From: Lolliginicoccus lacisalsi | GTDB lineage: Bacteria > Actinomycetota > Actinomycetes > Mycobacteriales > Mycobacteriaceae | DNA length: 64,000 nt | Reading direction: 5' to 3' | NCBI RefSeq assembly: GCF_014841105.1 | Contig: NZ_JACYWE010000006.1 | Location: 152,050-216,049, forward strand | Shown here: in pieces, positions 60,389 through 64,000 of the stretch | How the letters are laid out: each line of letters starts with the position of its first letter | Numbering within the stretch: position 1 is the first letter of the stretch | Notes under the pieces: model-generated | What the model saw: only the letters and a program-made list of their open reading frames with translations | Told to the model about the DNA's origin: nothing | Database searches by the model: none | Made by a program: the position numbers and the translations under genes

Positions 60389-60523
60389 TGGCTCCTCCTA
60401 GGTCCCATCCCGATTTGCTGCGCTATCCATCGCAACAGGGATCTCCGATGAGTGTGGGGCTCATTGGTGACGTCGGCATTGCAGGCCCGCAACATTCGCG
60501 AACGCGTGCCGGACGTCACACCA

Positions 60524-61957
60524 CTACATGCTGGTAGCGGCCCTGTGGAGGATGTGGGCGATGCCCTCGGTGATGCGCCCGGCGAACGCGACGTTCAGCG
60601 ACTCGTCGGGCACGTGCGCGTTGCTGTCGGGACCGAGGGCTCCGGTGATCACGAACTGGGCGCCGGGGTGGGCCTCGTGCAGCAGTCCCATGAACGGGAT
60701 GGAGCCGCCTACGCCGAGGGCGCGCCACGGGCTGCCGAAGACGGTATCGCTCACCTCATCGAGGGCGTCGGCGAGCCAGGGCGCCGCGGTGGGCGCGTTC
60801 CAGCCGTTGGCCGCCTCGGTGTCGCTGACGGTCACGTGTGCCCCGCGCGGCGGGTCGGCCGTCAAGGTCCGGGTGATCGTGTCCACGGCGGTATCCGCAT
60901 CGACGGTCGGGGGGAGGCGGAAGCTCAGCCGCAGCGTCGTGGACGGTCGCAACACGTTCCCCGCATCGGCAGGCAGCGGCAGCCCATCCGCGCCGATTAC
61001 TTCCAGCGACGGCCGCCATGTGTTGAGCAGGTGCAGCTCCACCTCGTCCTCGCTGTCGAGGGCCATGCCCTCCTGCAGCGGCAGCATCGCCTGCCACGCG
61101 CCCGGCAGGGTAGCGGCAGCCGCCTCGGTCTCGGCGATACGGTCGGCGGGGATGTTCGCGTGCAGCTCGGGCAGCAGGATCTTGCCCGTCGCGGGGTCCT
61201 CGATCCGGTCGAGCAGCGCCCGCGCGATGCGGAACGACGATGCCACCGGACCTCCGGCCATGCCCGAATGCACGCCCGAGCGCAAGGTGGAGACTGACAG
61301 CGTCACCGAGGCGAGTCCCCGCAGCGACGTCGTCAGCCACATGCGCTCGTAGTCGCCGGCACCGGAATCCAGGCACACCACCAGGGAGACCGTGCCCAGG
61401 ATGCCGGCGAGATGGTCGAGGTACGCGGGAAGATCAGGGCTGCCGGATTCCTCGCTCGTCTCGAGCAGCAGCACGCACCGCGGATGCTCGCCGCCAGCGG
61501 CCTGCACCGCCTCGATCGCGGTGATCGCGGCGAAGCCGGCATAGCCATCATCGACCGATCCGCGGCCGAACAGCCGTCCCTCGCGCATCACCGGCTCCCA
61601 CGGCCCCAGTCCCTCCGACCAGCCGTCGAGACCCGGCTGCTTGTCCAGGTGCCCATACAGCAACGTCGTTCCCAGAGCGGTCGAGCCGGATGTGGCGGGA
61701 ACATCCACCACCAGCACGGGGGACAGGCCCGGCAGGCGCTCCACCACGATGCTCGCGCCGGGGATGTCACGAGAGGCGATCCAGGCGCGAGCATGCTCGA
61801 TCGCCGCGTCCAGGTGGCCCGTCTCGTCCCACCGGGAATCGAATGCCGGGGAGAGCGCGGGGATCCGCACGAAGTCCATCAAGCTCGGAAGCGCATCGCG
61901 CCACCGCCACGACGTCTCGTCCCGAAGCACACCAGAATCCATGCCGCCAGCAACCAT
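60524..61957 (-). CDS. M20-family dipeptidase/carboxypeptidase
   Basis: A 477-residue metallopeptidase. LLYGHLDKQPG, GRGSVDDGYAGF and LLETSEESGSPD hold the di-zinc ligands, and GVHSGMAGG lies in the dimerisation (lid) domain. Substrate class: dipeptides or acylated amino acids. The ATG at 61957 and a second ATG at 61942 are both possible. Confidence 0.88.
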   Translation of the reverse strand: MVAGGMDSGVLRDETSWRWRDALPSLMDFVRIPALSPAFDSRWDETGHLDAAIEHARAWIASRDIPGASIVVERLPGLSPVLVVDVPATSGSTALGTTLLYGHLDKQPGLDGWSEGLGPWEPVMREGRLFGRGSVDDGYAGFAAITAIEAVQAAGGEHPRCVLLLETSEESGSPDLPAYLDHLAGILGTVSLVVCLDSGAGDYERMWLTTSLRGLASVTLSVSTLRSGVHSGMAGGPVASSFRIARALLDRIEDPATGKILLPELHANIPADRIAETEAAAATLPGAWQAMLPLQEGMALDSEDEVELHLLNTWRPSLEVIGADGLPLPADAGNVLRPSTTLRLSFRLPPTVDADTAVDTITRTLTADPPRGAHVTVSDTEAANGWNAPTAAPWLADALDEVSDTVFGSPWRALGVGGSIPFMGLLHEAHPGAQFVITGALGPDSNAHVPDESLNVAFAGRITEGIAHILHRAATSM

Positions 61958-62076
61958 GCCCCCGATGCTAGCGCCGACCGGCGATCACCGAGGCGGGGGA
62001 GCGGCCGACCGCCAGGATTGGGTGGTTCTCGCTAGAATCCGCGATGCACGCAACACCTGGGGGAGAAGAGGCAGGA

Positions 62077-62895
62077 ATGGCGCTCAGCGCATGGCGGCAA
62101 CAGCTCGGGGACTTCGTGGAATCGCGCCGGGCTCGGGGCGTGATCACGGTGCTGATCCTGGTCAACGCCGTAATCCTGGGGCTCGAGACCTCGGATTCGG
62201 TGCGGGCGGCGGTGGGGCCGGTGCTCACGGCGCTGAACCAGGCGATCCTCGCGGTGTTCGTGGTCGAGATCGCGGCAAAGCTGGTGGCGTTCGGTCCGCG
62301 TTTCTTCCGCTCCGGCTGGAACGTGTTCGACTTCGTGATCGTGGCGATCGCGCTGGTGCCGACGTCCGGGCCGCTGGCGATCCTGCGCACGCTGCGTATC
62401 CTGCGCGTGCTGCGGTTGCTGTCCACGGTCAAGCGGCTGCGGATGATCATCGAATCACTCATCCAGGCCATGCCTGGCATCGGCTGGACCGCAGCGCTGC
62501 TCGGCATGATGTTCTACATCTTCGGCGTGATGGGCACCGAACTGTTCGGAGACCGCTTCCCCGACTGGTTCGGCAACCTTGGCCGCAGCATCTACAGCCT
62601 CTTCCAGGTAATGACGCTGGAGAGCTGGTCGATGGGCATCGCTAGGCCCGTCATGGAGGAGTACCCCTACGCGTGGGCGTTCTTCGTGCCGTTCATCCTC
62701 ATCTCGAGCTTCATGGTCCTCAACCTGTTCATCGCGATCATCGTCAGCGCCACCCAGGAGGTGCACGAGGAGGAAGTGCGCGCCGAGCGGGCGGAGGAAG
62801 ACCGGCAGGCCCACGATGAGCGCACGGAGATGCTGGAGCTGCTGCGCTCGGTGAACGCGCGCCTGGCGGAGCTGGAGCAGCGGCTGGGGCGGTGA
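62077..62895 (+). CDS. Bacterial voltage-gated sodium channel (NaChBac/NavAb-like)
   Basis: A 272-residue six-helix ion channel subunit that should assemble as a tetramer. The S4 voltage sensor is ILRTLRILRVLRLLSTVKRL, with Arg at every third position. The selectivity filter is TLESWS (Thr180 onward), as in sodium-selective bacterial channels. S6 is FMVLNLFIAIIVSATQEVHE. The C-terminus is an acidic then heptad-like coiled coil (LELLRSVNARLAELEQRL). ATG 62077 follows AGGCAGGA; ATG 62044 is an alternative. Confidence 0.93.
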   Translation: MALSAWRQQLGDFVESRRARGVITVLILVNAVILGLETSDSVRAAVGPVLTALNQAILAVFVVEIAAKLVAFGPRFFRSGWNVFDFVIVAIALVPTSGPLAILRTLRILRVLRLLSTVKRLRMIIESLIQAMPGIGWTAALLGMMFYIFGVMGTELFGDRFPDWFGNLGRSIYSLFQVMTLESWSMGIARPVMEEYPYAWAFFVPFILISSFMVLNLFIAIIVSATQEVHEEEVRAERAEEDRQAHDERTEMLELLRSVNARLAELEQRLGR

Positions 62896-62916
62896 GTGGC
62901 AGGGGCAGGCATGGGT

Positions 62917-62946
62917 CCGGCCCGGCATTGGTCAGTGCCGGGCCGG
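62917..62946. terminator. Bidirectional hairpin terminator
   Basis: CCGGCCCGGCA (62917-62927) and TGCCGGGCCGG (62936-62946), an 11-pair stem with an 8-base loop, between the convergent channel and Gly-rich genes. Confidence 0.75.
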
Positions 62947-62966
62947 GGAGTAGGGGCAGGGATGGG

Positions 62967-63314
62967 CTATGGGGTGGTCCCGAAGCCGAAGAAGGCGCCA
63001 AGGTTGCCGCTGCCGCCGGTGGAGCCACCGGAGCCGCCTGCGCTACCGCCGCCGCCGAAGGAGAAGTTGCCGAACGTCGCGGTGGCTGAGCCCTCGGCGC
63101 TGCCGCCGCCACCGGTGGTGGTTCCGCTGCCTCCAGCGCTAGCTCCGCCGCCGAGGGAGAAGCTGCAGCAGGAGAAGGAAAGACCGCCGCCCCCTCCCGC
63201 GTCGCCGCCGAAGCTGAAGCCCCCGGCGAGGGCGCTGGCTGGCGCGAGGAGCAGCGCGGTGGCCGATGCTGCCGCGACGAGACTAGTGCGTGCGCGCGTG
63301 GAGAGTCGTGCCAT
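62967..63314 (-). CDS. Secreted Gly/Ser-rich protein
   Basis: A 115-residue exported protein: signal peptide (LVAAASATALLLAPASALAG) then low-complexity GGFSFGG, LSFSCCSFSLGGG and repeated GGSG/GNFSFGGG blocks. A Cys-Cys pair lies near residue 48. It has no known domain. It is the second small Gly-rich exported protein in the window, after that at 37255. ATG 63314 follows GAGGCGG. Confidence 0.68.
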   Translation of the reverse strand: MARLSTRARTSLVAAASATALLLAPASALAGGFSFGGDAGGGGGLSFSCCSFSLGGGASAGGSGTTTGGGGSAEGSATATFGNFSFGGGGSAGGSGGSTGGSGNLGAFFGFGTTP

Positions 63315-63585
63315 GGGTGGTACCGCCTCGTGGATGGATCCCAAATGGTTCTCGAGTCGTTTCGCCGTGTTTTCCTATAGTGACACCCCCCCCGCTATCG
63401 GACTTGTGGGTTACGTCCAGGATAGCAAGTTTGGGTGCTCTTTTCCCGGGCTGGTTGAACAATTTATTAATAACACTGCCTTGGCAAATATGCTTCCTAA
63501 CCTGCGGTTATGTGACACGCTGTGCCGAGACATGGGAACCAAGGGATGGCATTGAACGATGCGCGGGTGAACTGCGGGCAAGAAA
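63315..63585. other. AT-richer non-coding gap
   Basis: About 270 bases with clearly lower GC than the rest (for example ATTTATTAATAACACTG near 63460). It holds the promoter region of the Gly-rich gene. I see no convincing gene; the open frames here have no ribosome sites or homology. Confidence 0.5.
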
Positions 63586-64000
63586 TCACAACATATAGTC
63601 GCGAATTGTTTCTCGAATACTCCCAGCCACATCCCGCGCGCTCTCAGGAGTGATACTCGCATGCCAGGTGCCATCCGGATACGTCACCACCAGCGGTCCG
63701 AGGTTGCACGGAGTCAGGCATCCGCTCGCCGACATCAGCACCGGCGCATCGAGCAGCTCGCGCACCAGCGCCCGCTGCACCTCGCCCGCCCCGTGCGCCG
63801 TGCAGCGCGGGCCCCGGCACACCATCACGTGAACCCGGTGCTCAGGGATCTCCGACCACTCCGGGCTCCGGAACGCCCGCGGGCTCGCCCGCGCCTCTCG
63901 GCCACCACTGGCGATCAGTTCCTGGACAGCCCCAGCTAGTCCTGCCGCGGCATCAAGGCCGTCGGTGATCCGCACCTCGAGCTCGTGGTCGCCCCGGGTC
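63586..64000 (-). CDS. Thioredoxin-like [2Fe-2S] ferredoxin domain protein (5' end off the window)
   Basis: The C-terminal part of a protein with a thioredoxin-like [2Fe-2S] domain: HVMVCRGPRCTAHGAGE and MSASGCLTPCNLGPLVVTYP give four Cys ligands in CxxxxC and CxxxC pairs. A GTG at 63975 could be the start, but the frame is open to the window edge, so the gene may be longer, perhaps with another domain. Such domains serve in electron transfer or accompany cobalamin/chelatase enzymes. Confidence 0.78.
   Translation of the reverse strand, partial: TRGDHELEVRITDGLDAAAGLAGAVQELIASGGREARASPRAFRSPEWSEIPEHRVHVMVCRGPRCTAHGAGEVQRALVRELLDAPVLMSASGCLTPCNLGPLVVTYPDGTWHASITPESARDVAGSIRETIRDYML

Overview
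The window is GC-rich actinobacterial chromosome. GTG and TTG starts are frequent and gene pairs are often joined by ATGA or GTGA overlaps. The first 14 kb runs ino1, PadR regulator, DUF5318 protein, class A penicillin-binding protein, GT87 membrane glycosyltransferase, then rpsF, ssb, rpsR, rplI and dnaB. From memory this is the order of the Rv0046c to Rv0058 neighbourhood in mycobacteria, so I infer a member of the Mycobacteriales (Corynebacteriales). I cannot name the genus. The DnaB here has no intein. No rRNA, tRNA, CRISPR array, insertion sequence or prophage was seen.

Layout. 0-14.3 kb: cell envelope and replication/translation genes. A second GT87 enzyme is coupled to a NarL-type regulator, and a DnaA-box-like cluster precedes dnaB. 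14.4-21.3 kb: a tightly coupled minus-strand operon for a branched-chain-amino-acid-type ABC importer (LivF, LivG, acyl-CoA synthetase, LivH, LivM, binding protein). A candidate CRP/GlxR site lies in front of it. 21.7-35.4 kb: accessory and stress genes. These include STAS and degenerate EAL-DICT proteins, a very small Cys-rich protein behind a CsoR-like operator, an AlkC-like repair enzyme, two alpha/beta hydrolases, an F420-type oxidoreductase, a class III cyclase, an ArsR regulator and a CPA2 antiporter. 35.5-48.4 kb: genes that look like a leucine/isovalerate degradation set (TetR regulator, AccD1, AccA1, FadE). Three similar inverted repeats lie in front of the TetR, accD1 and accA1 genes. 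The accD1 and accA1 genes are about 5 kb apart, separated by a DUF2254 protein, a two-subunit molybdenum hydroxylase and a repeat-tailed membrane protein. 48.4-52 kb: AraC regulator, class III aminotransferase, RNase H-like protein. 52.2-55.5 kb: a sigma-B/F stress module (GAF-ANTAR, STAS, anti-sigma kinase, sigma factor) followed by two tiny membrane proteins behind a good SigF-type promoter, and a 51-residue protein of unknown function. 55.6-64 kb: PfpI protein, TipA-type MerR regulator with its promoter, lytic transglycosylase lipoprotein, DUF1918, PIG-L deacetylase, purine permease, M20 peptidase, a bacterial voltage-gated sodium channel, a secreted Gly-rich protein and the edge of a thioredoxin-like [2Fe-2S] protein.

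The most unusual non-coding signal is a family of near-identical intergenic palindromes. Four copies share AGTGGAAACTTTTCC and its complement, and two more share ACGCGATAGAA and its complement. Most have a locus-specific GC-rich tandem repeat beside them. Their gene contexts (convergent, tandem, divergent) do not fit simple terminators. Other points of interest are the mirror-ordered modules of a secreted Gly-rich protein, a lipase-like protein that seems to lack its catalytic Ser and His, a receiver-less LuxR paralogue, and several genes of 51-69 residues.
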